Source: Brevundimonas mediterranea
Lineage (GTDB): Bacteria; Pseudomonadota; Alphaproteobacteria; Caulobacterales; Caulobacteraceae
Length of the DNA: 64,000 nt
Reading direction: 5' to 3'
Assembly: GCF_014196125.1 (NCBI RefSeq)
Contig: NZ_JACIDA010000001.1
Location: forward strand, 868,001 to 932,000
This document shows, one piece after another, positions 47,735 through 56,480 of the stretch. The position numbers and the translations under genes are program-made. The notes under the pieces were generated by a model. The model was not told the origin of the DNA. It worked only from the letters and a program-made list of their open reading frames with translations, and ran no database searches. Numbering within the stretch: the first letter of the stretch is position 1; each line of letters begins with the position of its first letter.

Positions 47735-48763
47735 TCAGATCGTCATTACGATCCGGCCCTCGATCTGGCCGTCGCGCATCCGCTGGAAGATGCTGTTGAT
47801 GTTCTCCAGCGGCTCGACCGATACCGTGGCCTTGACCTTCTCGTCGGCGGCGAACTGAAGCGCCTCCTGAAGGTCCAGACGGGTGCCGACGATGGAGCCG
47901 CGCACCGTGGTCCCATTCAGCACCATGTCGAAGATCGACAGGGGAAAGTCGCCGGGCGGCAGGCCGTTCAGGGCCACGGTCGCGCCGCGCGAGGTCATGT
48001 TGACCGCCTGTTCGAAGGCCTTGGGCGAAACGGCCGTGACCAGCACGCCCTGGGCGCCGCCGTCGGTCTGGGCCTTGATGTCGGCGGCGGGGTCGTTGGA
48101 CGTCTTGGCGTTGACCGTCACGGTGGCGCCCAGCCGTCGCGCCAAGTCCAGCTTGGCGTCGTCCACGTCCACGGCGGCGACATTCAGCCCCATGGCCTTG
48201 GCGTATTGGACCGCCACATGGCCCAGGCCGCCGATGCCCGAGATCACGACCCAGTCGCCCGGTTTGGTGTCGGTCATCTTCAGCCCCTTGTAGACCGTCA
48301 CCCCGGCGCACAGGATCGGGGCGATGTCGGTGAAGCTGACATTGGCCGGCAGGTGGCCGACGTAGTTGGGGTCGGCGATGGCGTATTCCGCAAACCCGCC
48401 GTTGACCGAATATCCGGTGTTCTGCTGGTCGTGGCACAGGGTCTCCCAGCCGCCCAGGCAGTGTTTGCAGTGGCCGCAGGCCGAGTAGAGCCACGGCACC
48501 CCCACCCGGTCGCCCTCCTTGACCAGAGTGACCCCCGCCCCCACCGCCGAGACATAGCCGACGCCCTCGTGGCCCGGAATGAAGGGCGGGTTCGGCTTGA
48601 CCGGCCAGTCGCCCTCGGCGGCGTGTAGATCGGTGTGACAGACGCCAGAGGCCTCGATCTTGACCTGGATCTGGCCCGGACCCGGCTCGGGCACCGCGAC
48701 CTCTTCTATGGTCAGCGGCTGGCCGAATGCGCGCACGACAGCGGCCTTCATGGTTCTGGACAT
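47735..48763 (-). CDS. adhP: zinc-dependent alcohol dehydrogenase (AdhP/AdhA type)
   Basis: A 342-residue NAD-dependent alcohol dehydrogenase. The catalytic zinc ligands are in [15 protein letters not shown] and GHEGVGYV; the structural zinc has four Cys in [15 protein letters not shown]; the nucleotide fold has [13 protein letters not shown]. Converts ethanol and other primary alcohols to aldehydes or the reverse. The ATG at 48763 has GAGGAT upstream. It follows the aldehyde dehydrogenase gene on the same strand after 141 bases, so alcohol to aldehyde to acid is a coherent two-step route. Confidence 0.94.
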   Translation of the reverse strand: MSRTMKAAVVRAFGQPLTIEEVAVPEPGPGQIQVKIEASGVCHTDLHAAEGDWPVKPNPPFIPGHEGVGYVSAVGAGVTLVKEGDRVGVPWLYSACGHCKHCLGGWETLCHDQQNTGYSVNGGFAEYAIADPNYVGHLPANVSFTDIAPILCAGVTVYKGLKMTDTKPGDWVVISGIGGLGHVAVQYAKAMGLNVAAVDVDDAKLDLARRLGATVTVNAKTSNDPAADIKAQTDGGAQGVLVTAVSPKAFEQAVNMTSRGATVALNGLPPGDFPLSIFDMVLNGTTVRGSIVGTRLDLQEALQFAADEKVKATVSVEPLENINSIFQRMRDGQIEGRIVMTI

Positions 48764-48904
48764 GGAACATCCTCGTCGATTTGGGGGAACGGGCGAGCCG
48801 AAAGCAGGACATCGGCCCGCCCGCCTGGGAGATGCTCTCCGGACAGACGGATCAGAGAGCGATAACAGGATGACCGATCCGGGACCGGCCATCCTTGATG
48901 CAGA

Positions 48905-50422
48905 TCAGAAGAAGCCCAGTTTATCGGGGCTGTAGCTGACCAGCAGGTTCTTGGTCTGCTGATAATGGTCAAGCATCATCCGGTGGTTCTCCCGCCCGAT
49001 GCCCGACTTCTTGTAGCCGCCGAAGGCCGCATGCGCCGGATACTGATGATAGCAGTTGGTCCAGACCCGACCGGCCTGGATGGTACGACCCGCGCGATAG
49101 GCGGTGTTCATGTCGCGCGACCAAACCCCGGCGCCCAGGCCGTATTCGGTGTCATTGGCGATCTCCATCGCCTCTTCGAAGGTCTTGAAGGTGGTTACGG
49201 CCAGGACAGGACCGAAGATCTCCTCCTGGAAGATCCGCATGTCGTTGGTGCCCTTGAATACGGTCGGCTTGACGTAGTACCCGCCCGACAGGTCGTCCGG
49301 CAGCAGCGACTGCTCGCCGCCCGTCAGCACCTCGGCCCCTTCGTCCTTGCCGATCTGCAGATAGCTCAGGATCTTCTTCAATTGCGGTTCCGAAGCCTGG
49401 GCGCCGACCATGGTCGCCGGGTCCAGCGGGTCGCCCTGGACGATGGCCTCGACCCGGGCGATGGCCTTGGCGATAAAGGCCTCATAGATGTCTTCGTGGA
49501 TCAAGGCCCGGCTGGGGCAGGTGCAGACCTCGCCCTGGTTCAGGGCGAACATCGCGAAGCCTTCCAGCGCCTTGTCCAGGAAGGCGTCGTCGGCGTCCAT
49601 CACGTCCTTGAAGAAGATGTTCGGCGACTTGCCACCCAGCTCCAGCGTCACCGGAATGATGTTCTGGGTCGCATACTCCATGATCTTCTGACCCACGGCG
49701 GTCGAGCCGGTGAAGGCGATCTTGGCGATGCGGGGGTTGGTGGCCAGCGGCTCGCCGACCTCGGCGCCCGTGCCCGACACGATGTTCAGCACGCCGGCCG
49801 GCAGCAGATCCTGTATCAGTTCGATCAGCAGCAGGATCGAGGCCGGGGTCTGTTCCGCCGGCTTCATCACGATGCAATTGCCCGCCGCCAGAGCCGGAGC
49901 GATCTTCCAGGTCGCCATCAGAATGGGGAAGTTCCACGGGATGATCTGGCCGACGACGCCCAGCGGCTCATGGAAGTGATAGGCGACCGTGTCGTGATCC
50001 AGTTCCGAAATCCCGCCTTCCTGCGCGCGGATACAGCCGGCGAAATAACGGAAATGGTCGATGGCCAGGGGAATGTCGGCGGCCAGGGTCTCGCGCACCG
50101 GCTTGCCGTTGTCCCAGGTCTCGGCCTCGGCGACGGCCTGGAGATTGGCTTCGATCCGGTCCGCAATCTTGTTCAGGATGACGGCGCGCTGAGCGACGCT
50201 GGTCTTGCCCCAGGCGTCCTTGGCCGCATGGGCGGCGTCCAGCGCCAGCTCGACGTCGGCCGCGTCCGAGCGTGCGACTTCGCACAGGACGCGGCCGTTC
50301 ACCGGGGAGGTGTTCTCGAAATAGCGGCCGTTGACCGGCGGGACCCACTGGCCGCCGATGAAATTGTCATAGCGCGTATTGAACTTGGGGGTCGCAGCGC
50401 GCGCGAATTCGGGTTTGGTCAT
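48905..50422 (-). CDS. NAD-dependent aldehyde dehydrogenase (acetaldehyde type)
   Basis: A 505-residue aldehyde dehydrogenase of the ExaC/AldB type, oxidising acetaldehyde to acetate. Catalytic Cys is in [11 protein letters not shown] and the general-base Glu in [17 protein letters not shown] and [10 protein letters not shown] hold the cofactor. AGGAG lies 6 bases before the ATG at 50422. Its promoter region carries a perfect inverted repeat (50533-50552), and the neighbouring upstream gene encodes an AcoR-like regulator, so control by that protein is likely. Confidence 0.95.
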   Translation of the reverse strand: MTKPEFARAATPKFNTRYDNFIGGQWVPPVNGRYFENTSPVNGRVLCEVARSDAADVELALDAAHAAKDAWGKTSVAQRAVILNKIADRIEANLQAVAEAETWDNGKPVRETLAADIPLAIDHFRYFAGCIRAQEGGISELDHDTVAYHFHEPLGVVGQIIPWNFPILMATWKIAPALAAGNCIVMKPAEQTPASILLLIELIQDLLPAGVLNIVSGTGAEVGEPLATNPRIAKIAFTGSTAVGQKIMEYATQNIIPVTLELGGKSPNIFFKDVMDADDAFLDKALEGFAMFALNQGEVCTCPSRALIHEDIYEAFIAKAIARVEAIVQGDPLDPATMVGAQASEPQLKKILSYLQIGKDEGAEVLTGGEQSLLPDDLSGGYYVKPTVFKGTNDMRIFQEEIFGPVLAVTTFKTFEEAMEIANDTEYGLGAGVWSRDMNTAYRAGRTIQAGRVWTNCYHQYPAHAAFGGYKKSGIGRENHRMMLDHYQQTKNLLVSYSPDKLGFF

Positions 50423-50532
50423 GAAACACTCCTAACGTTCCCTCGGGCGTCGATTGCCGACGTCGTTGGGACCGGAAGCTCTGCCTGGCCCGACAGATGC
50501 GCCAGACGGGGTGTTCATGGTGCAGCGCAAAC

Positions 50533-50552
50533 CTGTCGCACGCCTGCGACAG
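50533..50552. promoter_or_regulatory. perfect inverted repeat, candidate AcoR-like operator
   Basis: CTGTCGCA-CGCC-TGCGACAG, with perfect 8-base arms, 111 bases before the aldehyde dehydrogenase start and 5 bases past the end of the AcoR-like gene. The size and symmetry suit a Fis-type HTH dimer. I found no TGGCAC-N5-TTGC sigma-54 promoter between it and the start codon. Confidence 0.55.
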
Positions 50553-50557
50553 TTGGC

Positions 50558-51532
50558 TCAGTGAGGTTCGCGCGAAAGCCCCAGCCGGTGCAGCTTGCGG
50601 TGCAGGGTCGCCCGGCTGACCCCCAGGGCCCGCGCGGCGGCCGAGACATTGCCCCCGCTGCGCGCCAGGGCGCGACGCACCGCCCCGCGCTCGGCCTCCA
50701 GCAGTTCCGTCTCGACACAACCCGCCCCCAGGACCTCCGACGCCGCCAGTTGCGCCGCGATCCGCTCGTCGGTGATGGACAGGGCCAGGCGTGCCGCGCG
50801 GGTGGCGCCGATCACCAGATCGTCCCGATCGACCGCCAGCAGGGCGGCCGTATTCCGCTCGACCGGATCCCCGGCCAGGACGATCCGCGCTTGGGAAAAG
50901 GCCTGACGAAAGGTCTGGGCCTCGATGGCCCGCGCCGCATCCGCCACAGCCGCCGCGATCAGGCCCAGCACGCCCGCAGTCGCATCGGCCCGGCAGGACG
51001 AGACGTCCAGTAGACCGGCGAGGCGTCCCAGATGATCGTGGATCGGATGGCTGGTGCAGCTCAGAGCCGTGTTGCGCGTATGGAAATGCTGGTCCCGATG
51101 GATGGTCAGAGGCCGATGTTCCGCCAGGGCCGTGCCGATGCCGTTGGTGCCCTCGACCGCCTCGGACCATATGGCGCCGGGCCACAGGCCCCAGCGGCGA
51201 AATATCTCGTCATCCGCCGCCGCGCCACGACGCTCCAGCGGCACCCCGTCGGCATTGGTCAGCAGGATGCAGCAGCCGGTGTCGCCCACGGCCAGGAACA
51301 GCCGATCCAGCACCCCTTGCGCCGCCCGTGTCATCGGCTCCATCGCCTGACGCGCCTCATGCAGTTGCGCCTCGGTCAGGGTCTGAGGACGGCCGCCGTC
51401 CTCGGGATCCAGGCCGTACAGCGACATGGACCGACGCCAGGAGGCGGCCAGGGCCGAACGCGCTGGCTCCGCCCCGTTGTCGAGCGCCTGTTTGATCAGG
51501 CTTCCGTGATCGTTTCCTGGTCGGTCGCCCAT
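50558..51532 (-). CDS. AcoR-like regulator without AAA+ domain (GAF plus Fis-type HTH)
   Basis: A 324-residue regulator resembling AcoR-type proteins at both ends: an N-terminal sensor (residues 20-200) with ARSALAASWRRSMSLYGLDP, GTNGIGTALAEHRPLTIH and HFHTRNTALSCTSHPIHDH; and a C-terminal Fis-type HTH (GGNVSAAARALGVSRATLHRKLHRLGL). The AAA+ ATPase domain that normally sits between them (about 240 residues with GAFTGA) is absent; a short segment links the two. It therefore cannot activate sigma-54 holoenzyme in the usual way. ATG at 51532 with GGGAG upstream. It is followed by the aldehyde and alcohol dehydrogenase genes. Confidence 0.88.
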   Translation of the reverse strand: MGDRPGNDHGSLIKQALDNGAEPARSALAASWRRSMSLYGLDPEDGGRPQTLTEAQLHEARQAMEPMTRAAQGVLDRLFLAVGDTGCCILLTNADGVPLERRGAAADDEIFRRWGLWPGAIWSEAVEGTNGIGTALAEHRPLTIHRDQHFHTRNTALSCTSHPIHDHLGRLAGLLDVSSCRADATAGVLGLIAAAVADAARAIEAQTFRQAFSQARIVLAGDPVERNTAALLAVDRDDLVIGATRAARLALSITDERIAAQLAASEVLGAGCVETELLEAERGAVRRALARSGGNVSAAARALGVSRATLHRKLHRLGLSREPH

Positions 51533-51735
51533 GGTGTCTCCCAAGGCTTGTTTCGCCAGATCAGACGCTTGCCGCGCCACAAGGTCAAGGCGACCCGGCC
51601 GAATGCCGCGAAAGCTTCCCTAAGGTCCGGTTTTCATTGGCGATAGGGGATCAGTTCAGCCTTGTTTTGAACCGAAACCCGGATCACCCTGCATATCAAC
51701 GGGTCGCCAAACCGGCCCGAGCAAAGGAAACGACC

Positions 51736-52158
51736 ATGAAGACCAAGATCATGCTGGCCGCCGCCGCCCTAGCGACCGCCCTCGCCTCCCCCGCCCTGGC
51801 CGCCGATCCGACCGGCCTGTGGCAGACGCCGACCAACGGGGGCCAGGTGCGGATCGCCCGCTGCGGCCAGGCCCTATGCGGCACTCTCGTGACGTCGAAC
51901 CATATCCGGGCGGACGCCGACGTCCGGGACGAACATAATCGCGACACAGCCCTGCGCAGCCGCACGCTTCGCAACCTGCCGATGCTGACCGGCTTCACCG
52001 GCGGCCCAACCGAATGGCGCAACGGGTCGGTCTATAACCCGGCCGACGGCCGCACCTATCGCGGCACCATCACCATGACCAACGACAACAGCCTGAACCT
52101 GCGCGGCTGTGTCGTCGCCCCCCTGTGCAAGACCCAAACCTGGACCCGCATCCAGTAG
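51736..52158 (+). CDS. exported DUF2147-like protein
   Basis: A 140-residue exported protein with a cleavable signal peptide (LAAAALATALASPALAAD). The mature part carries GLWQTPTNGGQVRIARCGQALCG, YNPADGRTYRG and LRGCVVAPLCKTQTWTR, the Cys pairs and PxDGxxYxG pattern of DUF2147, a small periplasmic beta-barrel fold of unknown role. AAGGAAA lies before the ATG at 51736. A strong terminator follows. Confidence 0.86.
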   Translation: MKTKIMLAAAALATALASPALAADPTGLWQTPTNGGQVRIARCGQALCGTLVTSNHIRADADVRDEHNRDTALRSRTLRNLPMLTGFTGGPTEWRNGSVYNPADGRTYRGTITMTNDNSLNLRGCVVAPLCKTQTWTRIQ

Positions 52159-52176
52159 GCCCGACCCAGACAGACG

Positions 52177-52210
52177 AAGGCCCGGCCGGATCGCTCCGGC
52201 CGGGCCTTTT
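52177..52210 (+). terminator. rho-independent terminator after DUF2147 gene
   Basis: AAGGCCCGGCCGGA-TCGC-TCCGGCCGGGCCTTTT, a perfect 14-base-pair GC-rich stem ending in a T-tract, 18 bases after the stop codon. Confidence 0.85.
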
Positions 52211-52258
52211 CATACCTGCCGTCAGGCTTGACGGATCGGCCTCGGGCGGCCTGCGCCC

Positions 52259-53245
52259 CTAGCGGTTCAGGGCCGCCCGCGCCGCCTCGGCGTAGCGGTG
52301 GCCCACGGCCGCGCCCCTGGGGAAGACCGCATCGATGCGCGCCAGGTCTTCCGGCGTCAGGACGATGTCCGTCGCGGCGGCGTTTTGTTCCAGAGTAGCG
52401 ATGCGGCGGGTGCCGGGGATCGGAACCAGATCCTCGCCCTGGGCCAGGACCCAGGCCAGGGCCAGTTGGGCGGCGGTCACGCCCTTGTCGGCGGCGATGG
52501 CCTTCACCGCCTCAACCAGATCCAGGTTCTTCTGGAAATTCTCGCCCATGAAACGCGGATTGGTGCGGCGGAAGTCGTCCGCCTCCAGATCGTCGATGGA
52601 TTTGATGTCGCCGGACAGGAAGCCCCGACCTAACGGGCTGTAGGGCACGAAACCGATGCCCAATTCCCGCACGACCGCGAACAGTTCATCTTCCGGATCC
52701 CGCGTCCACAGCGAATATTCGGTTTGCAGGGCCGTGATCGGATGGGTCGCATGGGCCTTGCGTAATGTGTCCGGTGCGGCCTCGGACAGGCCCAGGAAGC
52801 GGACCTTGCCCTCCTTGACCAGCTCCGCCATCGCCCCGACCGTCTCCTCGATCGGCGTATCGGGATCGACCCGGTGCAGATAGTAGAGATCGACGTGCTC
52901 GACGCCCAGGCGCTGAAGGCTGCCCTCGATGGCGCGGCGGACATTGGCCGGGCTGCCGTCGACCAACAACTTGGAGCGGTCAGCGTTGTAGTTGATGCCG
53001 AACTTGGTGGCGATGAAGGCCTGATCGCGCCGGTCCTTCAGCGCCTTGCCGACCAGCATCTCATTGGTGTGCGGGCCGTACATCTCGGCCGTGTCGAACA
53101 GTGTGACGCCCAGGTCGAGGGCGCGGTGGATGACGGATATGGACTGGCCCTCGTCCGCGCCGCCGTAGAAGGCGCTCATGCCCATGCAGCCCAGGCCTAT
53201 GGCCGAAACCTCGGGACCGTTCAGGCCCAACTTGCGCGTCTTCAT
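52259..53245 (-). CDS. aldo/keto reductase
   Basis: A 328-residue NADPH-dependent aldo/keto reductase. The catalytic tetrad is visible: Asp in [10 protein letters not shown] (with Tyr), Lys in FIATKFGI, His in [24 protein letters not shown] at the start and [16 protein letters not shown] near the end are typical of the AKR family 13-like branch. It reduces aldehydes in the cytosol; physiological substrate unknown. AGGAG precedes the ATG at 53245. Convergent with the DUF2147 gene. Confidence 0.92.
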   Translation of the reverse strand: MKTRKLGLNGPEVSAIGLGCMGMSAFYGGADEGQSISVIHRALDLGVTLFDTAEMYGPHTNEMLVGKALKDRRDQAFIATKFGINYNADRSKLLVDGSPANVRRAIEGSLQRLGVEHVDLYYLHRVDPDTPIEETVGAMAELVKEGKVRFLGLSEAAPDTLRKAHATHPITALQTEYSLWTRDPEDELFAVVRELGIGFVPYSPLGRGFLSGDIKSIDDLEADDFRRTNPRFMGENFQKNLDLVEAVKAIAADKGVTAAQLALAWVLAQGEDLVPIPGTRRIATLEQNAAATDIVLTPEDLARIDAVFPRGAAVGHRYAEAARAALNR

Positions 53246-53346
53246 CTGCGCTCTCCTGTCGATGTGGGGGATCAGCGTTCAAAGACGCCGACGATCAGGA
53301 GATGGTCACTGCAGCGGCGGGCCGCAAGCCCGGTCGCGCTGCGCGA

Positions 53347-53423
53347 TGGTACCGCCTCTCAGGCTTGAACTGAGGACCTCCGGTTCCACAAACCGGCGCT
53401 CTAACCAACTGAGCTAAGGCGGC
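53347..53423 (-). tRNA. tRNA-His (anticodon GTG), A73 and G1-U72 type
   Basis: A 77-base cloverleaf on the minus strand. The anticodon loop reads TTGTGGA in stem CCGGT/ACCGG. The acceptor stem pairs GCCGCCT with AGGCGGT, giving a G1-U72 wobble, and the discriminator is A73 with no C73 to pair an extra G at -1. This matches the unusual tRNA-His known in a subset of alphaproteobacteria. CCA is encoded. Confidence 0.96.
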
Positions 53424-53504
53424 CCGCGCGTCGCGAGGCGCGTTCTCTACCGGGACTGCGGCAGGGGATCAAGCGGCTTCATCAGATTTCGTCACCGCGC
53501 GGCA

Positions 53505-53542
53505 TAAAAGAAAAACGCCCCGGAGATCGCTCTCCGAGGCGT
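53505..53542 (-). terminator. rho-independent terminator of the tonB operon
   Basis: On the minus strand ACGCC and GGAGA segments form an interrupted stem around GCGA, then a long T-rich run (GTTTTTCTTTT). It begins 22 bases after the tonB stop. Confidence 0.85.
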
Positions 53543-53564
53543 CTGTTTTCTTCGACGGAGCGCC

Positions 53565-54284
53565 TTACCCGAGGGTGAAGGGCACCCGGACGCGGAAGGT
53601 GGCGTCCTGCGCCGCGCCATCGACGGTACGCGGGGACAGTTGTCCACGCTGAACCACGCGAACAGCGGCGCGACCGAAGCCCATACCCGCAGGCTCTTCC
53701 GACACCACGCGGCAGTTCGCCGGAGAGCCGTTAGACCGAGCGGTGCACTCGACCGTGGCCGATCCGCTGATTTCCCGTTCCAAAGCGCGAGCCGGGAAGT
53801 CGTCTGCGGTCGGACGCGGCTGACGCGACCACTGCACGTTCGTGATCGTGGACGGACGCGGCGGAGCCGGCGGCGCCGGAGGCGGCGGCGGTCCAGGAAT
53901 GTTCACGGGCGGACCCGTGTACTCGACCCGGTCTTCCTTCTTCGTCGGCGTGATGTTCACCGGCGGAGGAGGCGTCACGTTCGGAACCGGAGCCGGCACC
54001 CGCACCTGAAGCTTGGGCGGAGGCGGCGTATCCGTCGGCGGAGGCGGCGGGGGCGGAGGCGGCGGAGGCGGCGGAACCGGCTCGACCAACTCGACCTCGA
54101 CGGACTCGTCGACGTAGTTGAACTCCTTGAGTTTGAACTTCGACTGCTGAAGGAAGAAGATCAGCAGGGCGAACAGGAGAGTGACGATCAGAAGGCAGAC
54201 GATCAGGACGGGGTAGGAAACCCCCATGAAGCCCTTCTTCTTGGGTACGTCGTAACGACTGCGATGATATGCGACGTCTGTCAT
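53565..54284 (-). CDS. tonB: TonB energy-transducing protein
   Basis: A 239-residue periplasm-spanning TonB. An N-terminal cytoplasmic stretch is followed by a membrane helix (about residues 24-45, PVLIVCLLIVTLLFALLIFFL). A proline-rich rigid stalk then has an uninterrupted run of 13 Pro and more PPPP blocks (residues 70-140). The C-terminal TonB domain (about residues 150-239) has PRPTADDFPARALEREISGSATVECT and a Cys pair. It transmits proton-motive force from ExbB-ExbD to the TonB receptors in this window. It is the last gene of the exbB-exbD-tonB operon. Confidence 0.93.
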   Translation of the reverse strand: MTDVAYHRSRYDVPKKKGFMGVSYPVLIVCLLIVTLLFALLIFFLQQSKFKLKEFNYVDESVEVELVEPVPPPPPPPPPPPPPTDTPPPPKLQVRVPAPVPNVTPPPPVNITPTKKEDRVEYTGPPVNIPGPPPPPAPPAPPRPSTITNVQWSRQPRPTADDFPARALEREISGSATVECTARSNGSPANCRVVSEEPAGMGFGRAAVRVVQRGQLSPRTVDGAAQDATFRVRVPFTLG

Positions 54285-54298
54285 TCTATCTCCGCACT

Positions 54299-54733
54299 CT
54301 AGCTCGTCGCCTGGTCTTCGCCGACCAGTGCAACGCTGTAGAAGCCGTTATCCTGCAAAGCGTTCATGACCTGCATGAAGTCGCCGTAGCGGGTGTTTTG
54401 GTCGCCCCGAATGAAGATCCGCTCATCGGCCGGGTTCCGGGATCCGATCTGCTTCAGAAGATCTTCGCCCAGAGAACCGACGTTGGTCGGGAAATCGCCC
54501 ACAAAGACGTCGCCGTCGTTCTGGATCGAAATATAGACCGGCTTGGGCGGGTTCGGAGCCGCCTTAGCGACGGCGATTGGCAACTCGACCGGCACCGACA
54601 CGGAAGCGAGCGGAGCCGCGACCATGAAGATGATGAGGAGGACCAACATGATGTCAACGAAAGGCGTGACGTTGATATCGCTGTTGGCCTCGACCTTGTT
54701 GCCGCCGCCGCCCGATTTAATCTTGGCGGCCAT
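54299..54733 (-). CDS. exbD: ExbD biopolymer transport protein
   Basis: A 144-residue ExbD/TolR protein. A short N-terminus with NSDINVTPFVDIMLVLLIIFM holds the essential Asp in the single membrane helix, followed by a periplasmic domain (residues 50-144). It forms the proton channel with ExbB. The gap to exbB is 5 bases upstream and to tonB 14 bases downstream, so all three are co-transcribed. Confidence 0.95.
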   Translation of the reverse strand: MAAKIKSGGGGNKVEANSDINVTPFVDIMLVLLIIFMVAAPLASVSVPVELPIAVAKAAPNPPKPVYISIQNDGDVFVGDFPTNVGSLGEDLLKQIGSRNPADERIFIRGDQNTRYGDFMQVMNALQDNGFYSVALVGEDQATS

Positions 54734-54738
54734 CCGTC

Positions 54739-55626
54739 TTACGCCCCCTTGTCGAGCTGACGCGAGATGCCGTTCAGCAGCTCGGCGGCGAAGCCATCGG
54801 CGCGGGTGCCGTAGGCGGCGATGCGCGTGTTGAAGTAGTTATAGAAGACAACGGCCGGGATAGCGGCGAACAGGCCGATACCAGTGGCCAGCAGGGCCTC
54901 GGCGATACCCGGCGCAACGACGGCCAGGTTGGTCGTGTTGGATTCCGCGATGCCGATGAAGGAGTTCATGATGCCGTAAACCGTGCCGAACAGACCGACG
55001 AACGGACCGATCGAGCCGACCGAAGCCAGGAACTGTTGGCCGCCCGACAGGCGCAGGGCCAGACCGGATTGAACGGCGGCGACGGCGGCCTGGGCGCGGC
55101 CCAGGGCCGAGTCGAGGTGATCGCCGGTGACCGAGAGACCGGCTTGACGCGACATTTCGACTTCTTCGGTCGCCGCAGCGGCCATGTCGGCCAGCGGGTT
55201 GCCGTCGAACTCTTCTTGCGTCGAGACGGCGCGCATGTCCGCGATGGTGCGGGCGCCGCGGAAGTTTTCGAGGAAGTTGTCGGTCTTGCGGTTCAGCGCG
55301 CCAAACTCGAACAGTTTGATGAGCAGCAGGGTCCAGGACAGGATCGAAGCCAGCAGCAGGCCGATCATGACGACCTTAACGATGACGGTCGCTTCCATGA
55401 ACATGGAGATCGGGGTGATGCCGCCGCCGTGTCCGCCGCCGACGGACTCGTTCATGGTTTGCGGGTTGGCCGCGTCGGCGGCCGGAGCCATCGCCGTCGG
55501 GGCTGCTGCGGGTGCAGCGGCCGGGGTCGGCTCGGCCGGGGCCTGGGCCAGGACCGGCGAGCTCGCCATCAGCACGGCGGCGCCGGCCATGGCGAGAAGG
55601 ATGTTCGTCTTTTTGCTGTTCAGCAT
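54739..55626 (-). CDS. exbB: ExbB biopolymer transport protein (MotA/TolQ/ExbB)
   Basis: A 295-residue ExbB. It has a cleavable signal peptide and an Ala/Pro-rich extension (residues 20-70), then three membrane helices of the MotA/TolQ/ExbB proton channel: residues 90-112 (ATVIVKVVMIGLLLASILSW) and two in the C-terminal half with SVGSIGPFVGLFGTVYGIM and ALLATGIGLFAAIPAVVFYNYF. The N-terminal extension is longer than in E. coli ExbB and typical of alphaproteobacteria. ATG 55626 with AGGAA upstream. First gene of the operon. Confidence 0.94.
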   Translation of the reverse strand: MLNSKKTNILLAMAGAAVLMASSPVLAQAPAEPTPAAAPAAAPTAMAPAADAANPQTMNESVGGGHGGGITPISMFMEATVIVKVVMIGLLLASILSWTLLLIKLFEFGALNRKTDNFLENFRGARTIADMRAVSTQEEFDGNPLADMAAAATEEVEMSRQAGLSVTGDHLDSALGRAQAAVAAVQSGLALRLSGGQQFLASVGSIGPFVGLFGTVYGIMNSFIGIAESNTTNLAVVAPGIAEALLATGIGLFAAIPAVVFYNYFNTRIAAYGTRADGFAAELLNGISRQLDKGA

Positions 55627-56176
55627 AATTCGCCAGTTCCTGCTTGGTCTGACTCGTGGAACCAAAGGTGCGGCCGTGTCAAAGAGCCGCCCCCCAACCT
55701 GAAAATGTTTCCTTCAACGCCCCGCGTCCCATCGGGATCATCCAGGCGCTGAATTCTTTGATGGAGACGCATCCGGTTTCCCGCACCGCCTCCGTAGTTC
55801 GAACCGCCGGAGAACAGGTCTCCTAAGAATCCGTCTGACGCCTTTATGGGAGGGCGTCCCACCCCCTTTGGCGAACCCTTACCGGAGCGTCAAGGGAGAA
55901 CAGCCGGATTTCACCCGCCGGGCGAAGTTCGAGCAAGTCTTGCTCCTTTCAACCGCCAGAAAGGCAGAAAGAGACACTTTTGTGATGATTTCAACGCGAT
56001 TAGCGCAAGCTTGTTCGAAAACCACAATCCGGAGGAGTTTTTTACTCCTCTGAGAGCGTTTCGCAGATCATCCGCCCCTAAAGCATTCGATCAGCATCGT
56101 TTCAGATGCCGCCGTTCCACGGAATGGCGCTCTGCAGCTTGGCTGTTTTGGGGAAGGTCGGCGCGCCGACGAAAGA
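55627..56176. other. gene-free region upstream of exbB
   Basis: About 550 bases without a convincing gene. It should contain the exbB promoter. Visible structures: GGAGA/TCTCC arms at 55809-55823, the palindrome GAGCAAG-T-CTTGCTC at 55931-55945, and a hairpin GAGGAGT-TTTTT-ACTCCTC at 56032-56050. Open frames here lack ribosome-binding sites. No Fur box of the classical type is evident. GC content falls between 55975 and 56060. Confidence 0.45.
55931..55945. promoter_or_regulatory. 15-base palindrome upstream of exbB operon
   Basis: GAGCAAG-T-CTTGCTC, perfect 7-base arms around one base, about 305 bases before the exbB start. Possible regulator site for the TonB system; no regulator assigned. 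Confidence 0.3.
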
Positions 56177-56252
56177 TGGTGCCTGGAGGCGGGTTCGAAC
56201 CACCGACACGCGGATTTTCAATCCGCTGCTCTACCAGCTGAGCTATCCAGGC
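56177..56252 (-). tRNA. tRNA-Phe (anticodon GAA)
   Basis: A 76-base cloverleaf on the minus strand. Acceptor GCCTGGA pairs with TCCAGGC; the anticodon stem GCGGA/TCCGC closes on TTGAAAA with anticodon GAA; terminal ACCA encoded. Confidence 0.97.
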
Positions 56253-56315
56253 GCCGACGCGGCGTCGCGAGAGGCGGGTCTATAGGCGAGCCGTTTCCGC
56301 CTGTCCAGCGTCGTT

Positions 56316-56480
56316 TCAGTCCTTTTCGCCATCATCTTCGGCGCCTTCGTCCAGGGCGGCCGGGATGGCGTAGCCGCCCGTGAACCAGCGCTGCAGATCC
56401 ACTTCCGAGCAGCGGCGCGAGCAGAAGGGCTTGTACTTGGGATCGGCGTCGGCCTTGCGGCAGATCGGGCAGGTGCTCAT
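56316..56480 (-). CDS. yacG: DNA gyrase inhibitor YacG
   Basis: A 54-residue zinc protein that binds GyrB and inhibits gyrase. The four-cysteine site is CPICRK...CSRRCSEVDLQRWFTGGYAIP, which is the full YacG signature. The ATG at 56480 overlaps the stop of the RNase gene (ATGA), so the two are coupled. The C-terminal tail is acidic. Confidence 0.93.
   Translation of the reverse strand: MSTCPICRKADADPKYKPFCSRRCSEVDLQRWFTGGYAIPAALDEGAEDDGEKD

Noticed and set aside
50423..50532. Sigma-54 promoter before the aldehyde dehydrogenase gene
   Set aside because: I looked for TGGCAC-N5-TTGC on the minus strand and found only poor matches such as TGGCGC with no -12 element.
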